Of a stretch of 64,000 nt of DNA, positions 1 through 6,409 are shown one piece after another (positions within the stretch are counted from its first letter, which is position 1; each line of letters opens with the position of its first letter). The position numbers and the translations under genes were made by a program. The DNA comes from Streptomyces griseoloalbus (GTDB lineage: Bacteria > Actinomycetota > Actinomycetes > Streptomycetales > Streptomycetaceae): assembly GCA_014650015.1 (NCBI GenBank), contig BMUD01000015.1, positions 1 to 64,000 of the forward strand, in the 5' to 3' direction. The notes beneath the pieces were generated by a model, which had not been told where the DNA came from, ran no database searches, and was given only the letters and a program-made list of their open reading frames with translations.

Positions 1-405
1 CGGTGCACGGCCACAACCCAGGTGGACGACGAGACCCGGGCGCTGGCAGAGACGATCACCTCTCCTCACGACTCCATCGAGTGGGCCTCGTACCCGGTGC
101 TCCAGTGCCTCCTCGAGGACGTCGACCACGACTTCCACGCGGCCTTCTTCCGCACCGGGTCACGCACGGATCCCGACTCGGACGTCTTCGTGTGCTGGAG
201 GGACGGGACGCCGGGTCACGCGCTGGCGGACCTCGACTGCTGCATGAACCGAAGCTCTCCCCTCGCTACCGGCTGCACGATCTTCCAGCACCACCCAGGC
301 CGGTGCGAGTGGGACTACATCGACCCCCCGATGGTGGCCGCGCAGGCACAGGCCGACCAGATAGCCGCAGCCCTGGGCCTGTTCCGCGGCGGCTGCGGCC
401 GATAG
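1..405 (+). CDS. Hypothetical protein, 5' end outside the window
   Basis: The reading frame is open to the left edge of the window and stops with TAG at 403-405, so the gene is probably cut by the edge. The first possible start inside the window is GTG at 22, but no ribosome binding site precedes it, which favours a start outside. The visible product is about 134 residues, acidic, with scattered cysteines and histidines (DLDCCMN near the middle, and HHPGRCEWDY). I do not recognise a family. It sits at the edge of the accessory region with the repeat array and the SpdB-like operon, so it may belong to the same integrated element. No membrane segment or signal peptide is visible. Confidence 0.55.
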   Translation, partial: RCTATTQVDDETRALAETITSPHDSIEWASYPVLQCLLEDVDHDFHAAFFRTGSRTDPDSDVFVCWRDGTPGHALADLDCCMNRSSPLATGCTIFQHHPGRCEWDYIDPPMVAAQAQADQIAAALGLFRGGCGR

Positions 406-569
406 TTCACCAGACTCCCGCTCCCGGCCCGTAGTCCGCCGGCCGGACCGGTAGCGGGACCGAGCGGTCCGCCCCCGCCCCCGTCGGGGACGGGCCGCTC
501 ACCCATCGAGGCGGACGAGCTCGGCCATATCGAAGGCGGCGCGACCGTAGCCTGAGCGCGGAGGTGGCT

Positions 570-704
570 ATGTCCGAGTGGATTGACCCGCGGCATGCGG
601 AACTGGTGGCGGCGTGGAAGCGCGCGCAGCAGCCGGAATCCCGTGACCCGCAGCCCAGACCCGTGCGGGGGTTCGTCATCCCGCCGAAGTCTGACGCGCA
701 GTAG
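570..704 (+). CDS. Small hypothetical protein, 44 residues
   Basis: A short frame starts ATG at 570 and ends TAG at 702-704. It has a good ribosome binding site (GGAGG at 561-565), and a strong hairpin terminator follows 28 nt after the stop. The product begins MSEWIDPRHAELVAAWKRAQ and ends with a proline-rich stretch, RPVRGFVIPPKSDAQ. This looks like a small amphipathic helix followed by an extended tail. I recognise no family. The combination of start signal, stop and terminator makes it more likely a real small gene than chance. It is probably part of the same integrated element as its neighbours. Confidence 0.55.
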   Translation: MSEWIDPRHAELVAAWKRAQQPESRDPQPRPVRGFVIPPKSDAQ

Positions 705-732
705 CCCTCCGCGAGGCGGCTACAGCACAAGG

Positions 733-761
733 AACGGCCCCCGGGCGTACCGGGGGCCGTT
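733..761 (+). terminator. Hairpin terminator after the 44-residue gene
   Basis: AACGGCCCCCGG at 733-744 pairs perfectly with CCGGGGGCCGTT at 750-761 around a 5-nt loop. This is a 12-bp perfect stem 28 nt after the stop at 704. There is no U run, which is common for Streptomyces terminators. Confidence 0.7.
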
Positions 762-827
762 GCCGTGGGCGGTCACGACGACTACACCGCAATCCGGTGC
801 CCTATGCAGCTAACCCCTTCTGGTGCC

Positions 828-1052
828 CGGTAGGCGGCGGTAGATCAGCGGTAGAGGGGTCGGTAGACGGCGGTAGAGGGGCCGGTAGACGTGCAGGTCA
901 GCAGCGGTAGACGGGCCCGGTAGACAGCCCGGAAGGGGACCGCTGGGGAGGGGCCCCGACCGACAGGTGTAGTTGCCCTGTAGTTGCCATGTAGTCGCCT
1001 GTAGCGGCACCCCGTCCCACCTGCGTAGTTCCCGTAGCTACAGGCGCAGTAG
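828..1052. repeat. Two iteron-like arrays of short repeats at about 11-bp spacing
   Basis: This stretch lies inside a gap (762-1154) in which I see no gene. The hexamer CGGTAG occurs eight times, starting at 828, 838, 849, 861, 871, 883, 905 and 918; most copies continue with A. Steps are 10, 11, 12, 10, 12, 22 and 13 bp, so nearly all copies fall on one face of the helix. A second array follows: TGTAG at 968, 979, 990 and 1000 (steps 11, 11, 10), the first two copies extending to TGTAGTTGCC and the third differing by one base. Further GTAG copies lie at 1025, 1034 and 1049. Such phased arrays are typical of replication iterons, partition sites, or the 8-bp TraB recognition repeats of Streptomyces transfer loci. 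Which of these applies cannot be read from the sequence. Confidence 0.75.
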
Positions 1053-1100
1053 CAGCCGCTGAGCGCCCGCCGGGGGAGGGGCCGTGGGAGGCAACGAGAG

Positions 1101-1138
1101 CGGCCCCGGAGCGCGCTGTCACACGCACCCCGGGGCCG
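1101..1138 (-). terminator. Hairpin terminator of the five-gene accessory operon
   Basis: CGGCCCCGG at 1101-1109 pairs perfectly with CCGGGGCCG at 1130-1138 around a 20-nt loop. It lies 17 nt after the end of the last gene of the - strand operon. Confidence 0.5.
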
Positions 1139-1154
1139 CCGTCCTAGCGGGCCG

Positions 1155-1487
1155 TCAGGACGGCCACGGCCCGGACCGGGCGAGGACCGCGACGGCGGCC
1201 TCAACACCGGGCCCGCCGGCCATCACGACGCGGGCCGCGGCCCGCACCTCCGGGGCCTCGTTCCGGTCGCTCGCGATGACCTCGGCGGCGGCCTGGTCGG
1301 CGGTCAGCCCGGTCGGCTCCACCTCGACCCGGATGCGGACGCGCATCGTGCCGCAGTCCAGCGTGCGTTCCCAGTCGAGCGCGGTCGGCTCAGCGCAGTG
1401 CAGCTGGTCGAGCAGGTAGTCCGCGCCCATGTCCATGCTGGCGTCCACGACGGCGTGCGCGGTGCTCTCGGTGCTGATGATGGTCAC
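1155..1487 (-). CDS. Hypothetical protein, last gene of the accessory operon
   Basis: The product has 110 residues. The GTG start at 1487 overlaps the TGA of the upstream gene (GTGA, 4 nt) and has a purine-rich GGGGGAG just before it. The frame reads further upstream, but the residues there are arginine/proline-rich antisense-like sequence, so the overlap start is preferred. The protein starts VTIISTESTAHAV and contains an acidic middle and an alanine-rich C-terminal half (EVRAAARVVMAGG). No membrane segment or known motif is seen. It is translationally coupled as the fifth gene of the operon, so it is probably co-expressed with the SpdB-like protein. Function unknown. Confidence 0.7.
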   Translation of the reverse strand: MTIISTESTAHAVVDASMDMGADYLLDQLHCAEPTALDWERTLDCGTMRVRIRVEVEPTGLTADQAAAEVIASDRNEAPEVRAAARVVMAGGPGVEAAVAVLARSGPWPS

Positions 1488-1867
1488 TGCTCCCCCTTGG
1501 TGATCTGTGCGAGGCGGTCGCGCATCTGCTGGAGTCGGTCGACGTACGTCCGCAGGTCGCCGAGGACGGCGTCCAGGGCGGCGACGTCCAGGCGGGCGCC
1601 GGTCGCCTCGCCCTGGGTGTCGAAGTAGACGTACGGACGGCCGCCCGTCGGGTCCGCGGAGATGGCCGCGAACAGCACCTCGTACGGCTCGCCGCCGTCG
1701 AAGTAGCCGGTGGAGTCTCCCGGGCCGGTGAAGGCGACGGCGGGCCCTTGGTGGTTCGCTTCCTCGGCGGCCTCGGTGGTGTGGGGCATGGTGCACCAGG
1801 GCGGGCAGGAGACGGTGACGGTGCCGCCGTTGCGGCTGGGCAGGTTGAAGGTGCGGTCAGCAGTCAC
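1484..1867 (-). CDS. DUF6907-like small protein
   Basis: The product has 127 residues from a GTG start at 1867 that overlaps the upstream stop by 4 nt. Near residue 20 it has VSCPPWCTMPHT, a Cys/Trp/His motif that I associate with the actinobacterial DUF6907 family. A glycine-rich beta-like region (DSTGYFDGGEPYEVLF) and a C-terminal coiled-coil-like helix (LRTYVDRLQQMRDRLAQI) follow. The second gene of the operon (2667-3041) has the same layout, with EPSWCIGH in place of CPPWCTMPH, so the two look like paralogues. The clustered Cys and His could bind metal, which is inference. Family members are common in mobile elements and regulatory islands, and none is characterised to my knowledge. Confidence 0.75.
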   Translation of the reverse strand: MTADRTFNLPSRNGGTVTVSCPPWCTMPHTTEAAEEANHQGPAVAFTGPGDSTGYFDGGEPYEVLFAAISADPTGGRPYVYFDTQGEATGARLDVAALDAVLGDLRTYVDRLQQMRDRLAQITKGEQ

Positions 1868-2670
1868 TGGTGCCTCCGGGGGGCCTCGTCGCGGGCAGTG
1901 CGCAGCAGGCGCCGGCCGTAGCCGTCGGAGACGCCGAGCCTGGTTCCGATCTCGGTTCCGGTGAGTTCCGGTTCCGTCTCCAGCCAGTGCTGGACGGTGG
2001 CGACGCGGGCGGCGAACGTGGTGTTGCTGCTGTCCACGGTCTCGATGTCCTCGGCGCCGGTTCCGGCGGGCGGAACTACGGGCGGAACCGGTTCCGGTGC
2101 CGGTTCCGCCGAGCGCTCGAAGCCGGTGGGCAGCGTGGCGAACCAGTCGGAGAGCGGCATGTCAGAGCCGGTTCCGCCCTCGGTTCCGCCGGTTCCGCCC
2201 GCCAGTTCCGCCAGGGGCTGCCAGGGGCCGAGGACGGGCGCGATGGGGGCTGCGTCGGCGGGCTCGGGGGCGCGCTCGATGGTGACCGGTTCCGCCGGGA
2301 GTTCCGCCGGTTCCGCTGGGGCCGGAACTGGTTCCGCTGTCGGTTCCGCCTGCTGCTCGGAGAGCCGGTGTACGCGCCACAGGACGAGCGGCGCGATCGC
2401 CGAGACGCCGACCACGAGGGGCACGGAGACGGGCAGGAGGCCGACCTCCACGAGGTGGCTGGCGGCGTTCACGGCGATCAGGGTGCAGACGACCGCGAGG
2501 ACGTCGCGGCGGGCCCGCAGGGCGGCGAGGGCGTACACGTCCAGGGCGGCCGGGACGCCGGCGGCCACGTACTGGCCGAAGCCGCATGCAACGGCCAGCT
2601 GGTACTCGGCGGAGGCGAGGACGACGAGGACCGCGGCGAGCGCGGCCCACAGGAGCGGGTCGCGCTTCAC
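1864..2670 (-). CDS. SpdB-like (DUF2637-type) membrane protein with C-terminal helix-turn-helix
   Basis: The product has 268 residues from GTG at 2670, with a GTGA overlap to the upstream gene. The N-terminal 100 residues contain four hydrophobic segments (LLWAALAAVLVVLASAEYQL, then AAGVPAALDVYALAAL, AVVCTLIAVNAASHL, and VPLVVGVSAIAPLVL). This matches the membrane module of SpdB and DUF2637 proteins, which help plasmid spread in the mycelium. A long Pro/Glu/Ala-rich linker follows. The C-terminus, about residues 225-265, reads like a winged or simple HTH (LTGTEIGTRLGVSDGYGRRL). It is the central gene of the five-gene operon. The role in intramycelial spreading comes from the family and is not shown here. 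Confidence 0.75.
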   Translation of the reverse strand: MKRDPLLWAALAAVLVVLASAEYQLAVACGFGQYVAAGVPAALDVYALAALRARRDVLAVVCTLIAVNAASHLVEVGLLPVSVPLVVGVSAIAPLVLWRVHRLSEQQAEPTAEPVPAPAEPAELPAEPVTIERAPEPADAAPIAPVLGPWQPLAELAGGTGGTEGGTGSDMPLSDWFATLPTGFERSAEPAPEPVPPVVPPAGTGAEDIETVDSSNTTFAARVATVQHWLETEPELTGTEIGTRLGVSDGYGRRLLRTARDEAPRRHQ

Positions 2671-3041
2671 AGGTCCCCCTCGGTGGCGATGACGAGCAGG
2701 CTGTCGGCGAGGGTGCGGAGGCGGTCGGCGTACCCGTCCAGGGCGGCGGCCAGCTCGTACAGGCCGGCCGGGTCCAGGGTCCGGGCGATGACGCTGACGG
2801 ACACGCCGGGCGTGCGGCTGCCCAGCTCCGGAACGTCGATGGTGGAGAACGGGGCCTGGACGAGGCAGGCGTCCGTGATGTGCTGCCCGCGGAACGTCAG
2901 GGAGACGTCGGGGCCGCGGTGGAGGATGTCGGCGCGGTGCTCGGGCAGGTCGCCGGCGTGGCCGATGCACCACGAGGGTTCGGGCAGTGTCACCGGCCCG
3001 TGGTCGATGGTGGGCAGCGTGATGCTGCGGGGCTCGCTCAC
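2667..3041 (-). CDS. DUF6907-like small protein, paralogue of the 1484-1867 gene
   Basis: The product has 124 residues from GTG at 3041, whose GTGA overlaps the end of the first operon gene. It shows the same order of features as the protein at 1484-1867: a beta strand ending in LPEPSWCIGH, a histidine/glycine pair (ILHRGPDVSL), a beta-rich core, and a C-terminal helix (LDGYADRLRTLADSLLVI). The two proteins flank the SpdB-like gene, which suggests duplication followed by divergence. The conserved Trp-Cys and His residues are the best guides to function. No enzymatic motif is seen. The assignment to DUF6907 is from memory of the motif. Confidence 0.7.
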   Translation of the reverse strand: MSEPRSITLPTIDHGPVTLPEPSWCIGHAGDLPEHRADILHRGPDVSLTFRGQHITDACLVQAPFSTIDVPELGSRTPGVSVSVIARTLDPAGLYELAAALDGYADRLRTLADSLLVIATEGDL

Positions 3042-3358
3042 TGGTCCTCCCCAGCGGGGAGGGTGACGGCGTCGGACCACGTCTTGCCCTCGGCGAGCGC
3101 CTCCCGGGCCTGGTCGCTGGTGACGTAGCCGGTGGGCGGCGTCTCGGCGAGCCGCTCGCGCAGGTACTGCGTCGTCCACTCGATGCCGAGCGGGTCGTCC
3201 TCAAGGACGTTCTCCAGCGCGATCTTCGCGTGCATGACGCGCGCGTTCAGAACGCGGTCGTGCGCCTCGGTCCCGCCGACGGTGGCCGGCGCGGGAATGT
3301 CGAGCGCTTCGAGGACGGCCGCGAGGAGTTCGCGGGCAGGGTCGGGTACGTTCTGCAC
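3038..3358 (-). CDS. Hypothetical protein, first gene of the accessory operon
   Basis: The product has 106 residues from GTG at 3358. The ribosome binding site AAGGGAG sits about 9 nt upstream and lies in one arm of an inverted repeat (3371-3400), so translation of the whole operon could be controlled there. The protein is helical and acidic (ELLAAVLEALDIP, ALENVLEDDPLGIEW, YLRERLAE, SDQAREALAEGKTW), with no membrane segments. I do not recognise it. Small proteins like this are common in actinomycete integrative elements. Downstream genes are all coupled by 4-nt overlaps, so this start probably sets the level of the entire operon. Confidence 0.7.
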   Translation of the reverse strand: MQNVPDPARELLAAVLEALDIPAPATVGGTEAHDRVLNARVMHAKIALENVLEDDPLGIEWTTQYLRERLAETPPTGYVTSDQAREALAEGKTWSDAVTLPAGEDQ

Positions 3359-3370
3359 GGGTCCGTGCTC

Positions 3371-3400
3371 CCTTGATCGAGGGGTGAGTTCGGATCAAGG
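3371..3400 (-). promoter_or_regulatory. Inverted repeat that can hide the operon ribosome binding site
   Basis: On the - strand CCTTGATC (3400-3393) can pair with GATCAAGG (3378-3371) across 14 nt. The second arm contains most of the Shine-Dalgarno sequence AAGGGAG (3374-3368) for the GTG at 3358. The RNA hairpin would sequester the ribosome binding site. Alternatively the repeat is a DNA operator. Confidence 0.45.
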
Positions 3401-3519
3401 CGCCGTTCGGTGGGTGAGATCACCGGGCGGCGCCGCCGTGTCTCCGATGTGGAGACCGACGGGAGCGCGGAGGACCGCGGGCATGTGAGGGCACAGTCAG
3501 GGCACAAGACCCCGAATAA

Positions 3520-3544
3520 CACTGCGCAACAGTGGCAAGCACTG
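3520..3544. promoter_or_regulatory. Phased CACTG/CAGTG array upstream of the accessory operon
   Basis: CACTG (3520), CAGTG (3530) and CACTG (3540) lie at exactly 10-bp steps, forming two overlapping palindromes, each CACTG-N5-CAGTG or its mirror. They lie about 160-185 bp upstream of the first operon gene. The rest of 3401-3684 holds no gene that I can see. It also has a direct repeat GTCAAC (3561 and 3579) and a perfect palindrome CTACCGGTAG (3620-3629) that reuses the CGGTAG motif of the repeat array. Confidence 0.4.
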
Positions 3545-3684
3545 TCAGTAGTTTCTGCACGTCAACCCCCCTTTCAGGGTCAACATGCAGGTCAGACGAT
3601 CAGGCGGGCGGTACGTGAACTACCGGTAGGACCGATCGGCCCGGCCGGGGCCCCGGTGCCGTTCACGCGCCGCACGGCGTGAGG

Positions 3685-3715
3685 AAGGGTGGTCACCCGC
3701 GGGGTGCCCACCCTT
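3685..3715. terminator. Hairpin terminator downstream of the GlsB-like gene
   Basis: AAGGGTGG (3685-3692) pairs with CCACCCTT (3708-3715), and an inner CACCC/GGGTG pair extends the stem. It lies 40 nt after the end of the - strand gene at 3755. A run of four T follows on the + strand, so it may act in both directions and insulate the mobile region from the core. Confidence 0.6.
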
Positions 3716-3754
3716 TTCGCCGCCGGCCGGCCCCGGTCACGGCCCGGTGTGCCT

Positions 3755-4021
3755 TCAGTCGCGTGAGTGGCCGAACAGGATGCGGTAGGCGACCAGGAGC
3801 ACGAGCGAGCCACCGATCGCGGCGGCCCAGGTGGTGCCGTCGTAGAAGTCCTTGGTGATCGGGTGGTCGAGCCAACGGGCCGATATCCAGCCGCCGATGA
3901 ACGCGCCGGCGACACCGATCAGCGTCGTGCCGATGAGGCCGCCCGGGTCGCGGCCCGGCAACAGGAACTTCGCTATCGCTCCGGCCAGCAGTCCCAGGAT
4001 GATCCAGCTGATGATCGTCAT
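3755..4021 (-). CDS. GlsB/YeaQ/YmgE family stress-response membrane protein
   Basis: The product has 88 residues from ATG at 4021. Three hydrophobic segments are visible (IISWIILGLLAGAIAKFLL, IGTTLIGVAGAFIGGWI, WAAAIGGSLVLLVAYRILF) with the family's glycine-rich turns (LLPGRDPGGLIGT). This is the standard size and layout of transglycosylase-associated (Tgaa) or GlsB proteins. They are small inner-membrane proteins often induced by envelope or acid stress, and their molecular role is not known. The frame continues upstream, but that sequence is antisense-like and lacks a start signal. A hairpin terminator follows, so the gene may be monocistronic. Confidence 0.88.
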   Translation of the reverse strand: MTIISWIILGLLAGAIAKFLLPGRDPGGLIGTTLIGVAGAFIGGWISARWLDHPITKDFYDGTTWAAAIGGSLVLLVAYRILFGHSRD

Positions 4022-4118
4022 GCGGTGTACCTGCCCTTTTCCCGTCGCCCTCGCACCATGAAGGACGTCACCCGGAGGCAGGGCGGTTGCACCGATCAGT
4101 TCTGCGATTCCCTGTTGA

Positions 4119-4730
4119 TCAATGGGGTGCGGGTGACGCCTCGTGTTCCTGTTCCGCACCGCCGTGGGCGCTCGGCGCCGGCGTCCCCCGTCCGGGGAAA
4201 CCGGTCCACAGGGCCAGGTCCACCCCCTCGTTCTCCTCCTCGTACCAGCCCGTGCCCTGCACCCAGGAGCGGAGCCAGTCCGTGAGACTTGGGGCGTCCA
4301 GGAACCAGGCGAGGTCGGGATCGCCCGGGTTGGGTTCGAACAGGAGGACCGTGGCCCGGGGTGAGCGGCAGTCCACACAGGCGTACATGCCGCAGCCCCA
4401 GTGGGATATCGGCAGCACGCCCTCGGGCCAGGGCCAGTCGGGTTCCTCGCGGCCGCTCTCGCGGTTGGCGAGGTACTGGACCACGGCGGCGGGTTCGCCG
4501 GAGGGCGGGCTGTCCAGGAGGGGCAGCAGACCGTACTCGGGGCCGAAGCCGCCGTCCGCTATGCGCAGATAGAGCTCGGCGAGCAGCGGGGGCAGGGAGA
4601 AGCCCAGGGTGGCTTCGGCGCGGGCCAGTGTGGCCGCGCCGACGGGCCGGGGAAGCGAAGGCCACCCCCACGGGCGGGTGTTGCGGGCCTTGTCCGCCAC
4701 CTGTGTCAGCAACTGCTCGTGCTCGGTCAT
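4119..4730 (-). CDS. SMI1/KNR4 (SUKH) family protein
   Basis: The product has 203 residues from ATG at 4730. The core, about residues 30-160, has the SUKH pattern: a helix with LARAEATLGFSLPPLLAELY, then RIADGGFGPEYGLLPL, then WPEGVLPISHWGCGMYACVD, and a final LAWFLDAPSLTDWLRSWVQG helix. SUKH proteins bind partner proteins and often act as immunity proteins to contact-dependent toxins; many single copies in Streptomyces have no known partner. No toxin gene is adjacent here. The C-terminal 30 residues are low-complexity. Two DnaA-box-like 9-mers lie just upstream (4771-4797). The family call is confident and the role is not. Confidence 0.85.
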   Translation of the reverse strand: MTEHEQLLTQVADKARNTRPWGWPSLPRPVGAATLARAEATLGFSLPPLLAELYLRIADGGFGPEYGLLPLLDSPPSGEPAAVVQYLANRESGREEPDWPWPEGVLPISHWGCGMYACVDCRSPRATVLLFEPNPGDPDLAWFLDAPSLTDWLRSWVQGTGWYEEENEGVDLALWTGFPGRGTPAPSAHGGAEQEHEASPAPH

Positions 4731-4770
4731 GGGTTCATCATGCGGGCCGCCACTGACATTCGTGCGGGCC

Positions 4771-4797
4771 TGTGGACAACCTCGGCGTTGTGGAAAA
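4771..4797 (-). promoter_or_regulatory. Two DnaA-box-like 9-mers in tandem
   Basis: TGTGGACAA (4771-4779) reads TTGTCCACA on the - strand, and TGTGGAAAA (4789-4797) reads TTTTCCACA. They have the same orientation and lie 18 bp apart, in the gap between the SMI1 and YccF genes. The first is a perfect Streptomyces DnaA box and the second a one-base variant. Confidence 0.5.
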
Positions 4798-4840
4798 CGC
4801 CCGGGTCACGACGTGACGGACGAGTGCGCCTTCTGCTGCG

Positions 4841-5233
4841 TCAGCGCTGCGCGAATGACCGGTCCGTTCGTACGATCTCGCGGCCCAGCGGGAACAGTGA
4901 AACCGGGATCAGCTTGAAGTTGGCGATGCCGAGCGGGATTCCGATGATCGTCACGCACAGGAGGATGCCGGTGACGATGTGACCGAGCGCCAGCCACCAG
5001 CCCGCGAGGAGCAGCCACAGCACGTTGACGACGAAGGACGGGGCACCCGCGCCCCGGCGTTCGACCGTCGTGTACCCGAAGGGCCACAGGGCGTAGACAC
5101 CGATGCGGAACGCGGCGACCCCGAAGGGAATGCCGATGATCGTGATGCACAGCAACGCGCCCGCGACCATGTAGCCGAGGAAGAGCCAGAAGCCGCTGAA
5201 GACGAGCCATATGAGGTTGAGGATGGTCTTCAC
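4841..5233 (-). CDS. YccF domain membrane protein
   Basis: The product has 130 residues from GTG at 5233, sharing one base with the stop of htpX. Two copies of the YccF repeat are visible: LIWLVFSGFWLFLGYMVAG with LLCITIIGIPFGVAAF, then VLWLLLAGWWLALGHIVTG with LLCVTIIGIPLGIANF. The doubled TIIGIP(F/L)G motif is the signature of this small inner-membrane family. Its function is unknown. The tight coupling to htpX suggests co-transcription with the membrane protease and perhaps a shared role in membrane stress. The frame is open far upstream on this strand, but that part is antisense to htpX and is not counted. Confidence 0.88.
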   Translation of the reverse strand: MKTILNLIWLVFSGFWLFLGYMVAGALLCITIIGIPFGVAAFRIGVYALWPFGYTTVERRGAGAPSFVVNVLWLLLAGWWLALGHIVTGILLCVTIIGIPLGIANFKLIPVSLFPLGREIVRTDRSFAQR

Positions 5234-6093
5234 TACTGATGACCTGCCATCTTCTCGAGCCGGGCGATACGTTCCGCCATCGGCGGGTGGGTGGAAAACA
5301 TTTTCGAGAGCCCCTGCCCCGGGCGGAACGGGTTCGCGATCATCATGTGGCTGGCCGTCTCGATGCGCGGCTCCGGAGGCAGCGGGAGCTGCTTGGTGCC
5401 GTGTTCCAGTTTGCGCAGGGCGCCGGCGAGGGCGAGTGGATCGCCGGTGAGCTGGGCGCCGGAGGCGTCGGCCTCGTACTCCCGGGAGCGGCTGATGGCC
5501 AGCTGGATGAGGGATGCGGCGAGCGGGCCGAGGATCATGATCAGCAGCATGCCGAGGAGGCCGGGGCCGTCGTCGTCGTTCGAGCGGCCGATCGGGATCA
5601 GCCAGGCGAAGTTGACCAGGAACATGATCACGGAGGCGAGGGCGCCGGCGACCGAGGAGATCAGGATGTCGCGGTTGTAGACGTGGCTGAGCTCGTGGCC
5701 GATGACGCCGCGCAGCTCGCGCTCGTCGAGCAGGCGCAGGATGCCTTCGGTGCAGCACACGGCGGCGTTGCGCGGGTTGCGGCCGGTGGCGAAGGCGTTG
5801 GGTGCCTCCGTCGGGGAGATGTACAGGCGGGGCATGGGCTGGCGGGCCTGGGTGGAGAGGTCGCGGACCATGCGGTACAGCCCCGGGGCCTCGAACTCGC
5901 TCACCGGGCGGGCGCGCATCGCGCGTAGCGCCAGCTTGTCGCTGTTCCAGTACGCGTACGCGTTGGTGCCCAGTGCGATCAGGACGGCGACGACGAGCCC
6001 CATGCGGCCGAAGAAGCTGCCGATGACGATGATGAGTGCGGACAGTCCCCCGAGGAGGACTGCGGTCCTGAGCCCGTTGTGCCGGCGGTGCAC
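5233..6093 (-). CDS. htpX: HtpX membrane zinc metalloprotease
   Basis: The product has 286 residues from GTG at 6093, chosen because GGAGGG sits 6 nt upstream and the product then has the normal family length. Two N-terminal membrane helices (residues 11-45) precede the M48 catalytic domain, with zinc ligands HELSH at 133-137 and the distal glutamate in EYEAD at 205-209. Two more hydrophobic segments lie between (about 145-170 and 180-200). HtpX degrades misfolded inner-membrane proteins and works alongside FtsH. The C-terminal [17 protein letters not shown] is also typical. It is followed without a gap by the YccF gene. A sigma-R-like promoter is visible upstream at 6207-6233, which fits a protein-quality-control role. 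Confidence 0.92.
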   Translation of the reverse strand: MHRRHNGLRTAVLLGGLSALIIVIGSFFGRMGLVVAVLIALGTNAYAYWNSDKLALRAMRARPVSEFEAPGLYRMVRDLSTQARQPMPRLYISPTEAPNAFATGRNPRNAAVCCTEGILRLLDERELRGVIGHELSHVYNRDILISSVAGALASVIMFLVNFAWLIPIGRSNDDDGPGLLGMLLIMILGPLAASLIQLAISRSREYEADASGAQLTGDPLALAGALRKLEHGTKQLPLPPEPRIETASHMMIANPFRPGQGLSKMFSTHPPMAERIARLEKMAGHQ

Positions 6094-6206
6094 GGTACGC
6101 CCTCCAAGTCGTGCGGCAGGGGAACCCTTGCTTGCTGATCTTCCTTCTGACCCGCGCTGCCACTGATGTGCTGAGGTCACATCCAGTGGACCCTCCCGTA
6201 TCGGTC

Positions 6207-6233
6207 AACGCGAGGCGAAGGGCACTAGTTCCC
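6207..6233 (-). promoter_or_regulatory. Sigma-R-like promoter and palindrome upstream of htpX
   Basis: On the - strand GGGAAC (6233-6228), then 18 nt, then GTT (6209-6207) matches the GGGAAT-N18-GTT pattern of thiol-stress sigma-R promoters, except C for T. The -35 element lies in a near-perfect palindrome AAGGGCACTAGTTCCCTT (6218-6235), so a repressor could also bind here. The implied leader is about 100 nt. Confidence 0.4.
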
Positions 6234-6235
6234 TT

Positions 6236-6409
6236 GTGCGCGCGGTGGCGCGTGTCAACCGTCCGGGTGACGGCCGCCCCGGACTGCCCTGGCGGCACGC
6301 GCGCGTGGCCGTCGAGCGGCGCTGCGCGCGCGTGGGACGCGGACTGTCTGTCCGCCGGTCCGTCCGCGGAGCTCGGCCCTGCGCCCGCGTGCGGGACGCG
6401 GCCCGGCGC
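6236..6409. other. Intergenic stretch between the second nuo operon and htpX
   Basis: No gene is seen here. The stretch is very rich in GCGCGC runs and has a short hairpin, CCCGC-GT-GCGGG at 6384-6395, about 15 nt after the nuoN stop. This may terminate the nuo operon. Confidence 0.4.

Noticed and set aside
3401-3684. A tRNA or attachment site at the edge of the mobile region
   Set aside because: I looked for a T-loop-like end and a direct repeat that could be an att core and found none. The site may lie outside the window to the left, or the element may be a remnant.
4771-4797. A replication origin at the paired DnaA boxes
   Set aside because: Only two boxes are present, without the many boxes and dnaA/dnaN neighbours expected of a Streptomyces oriC.
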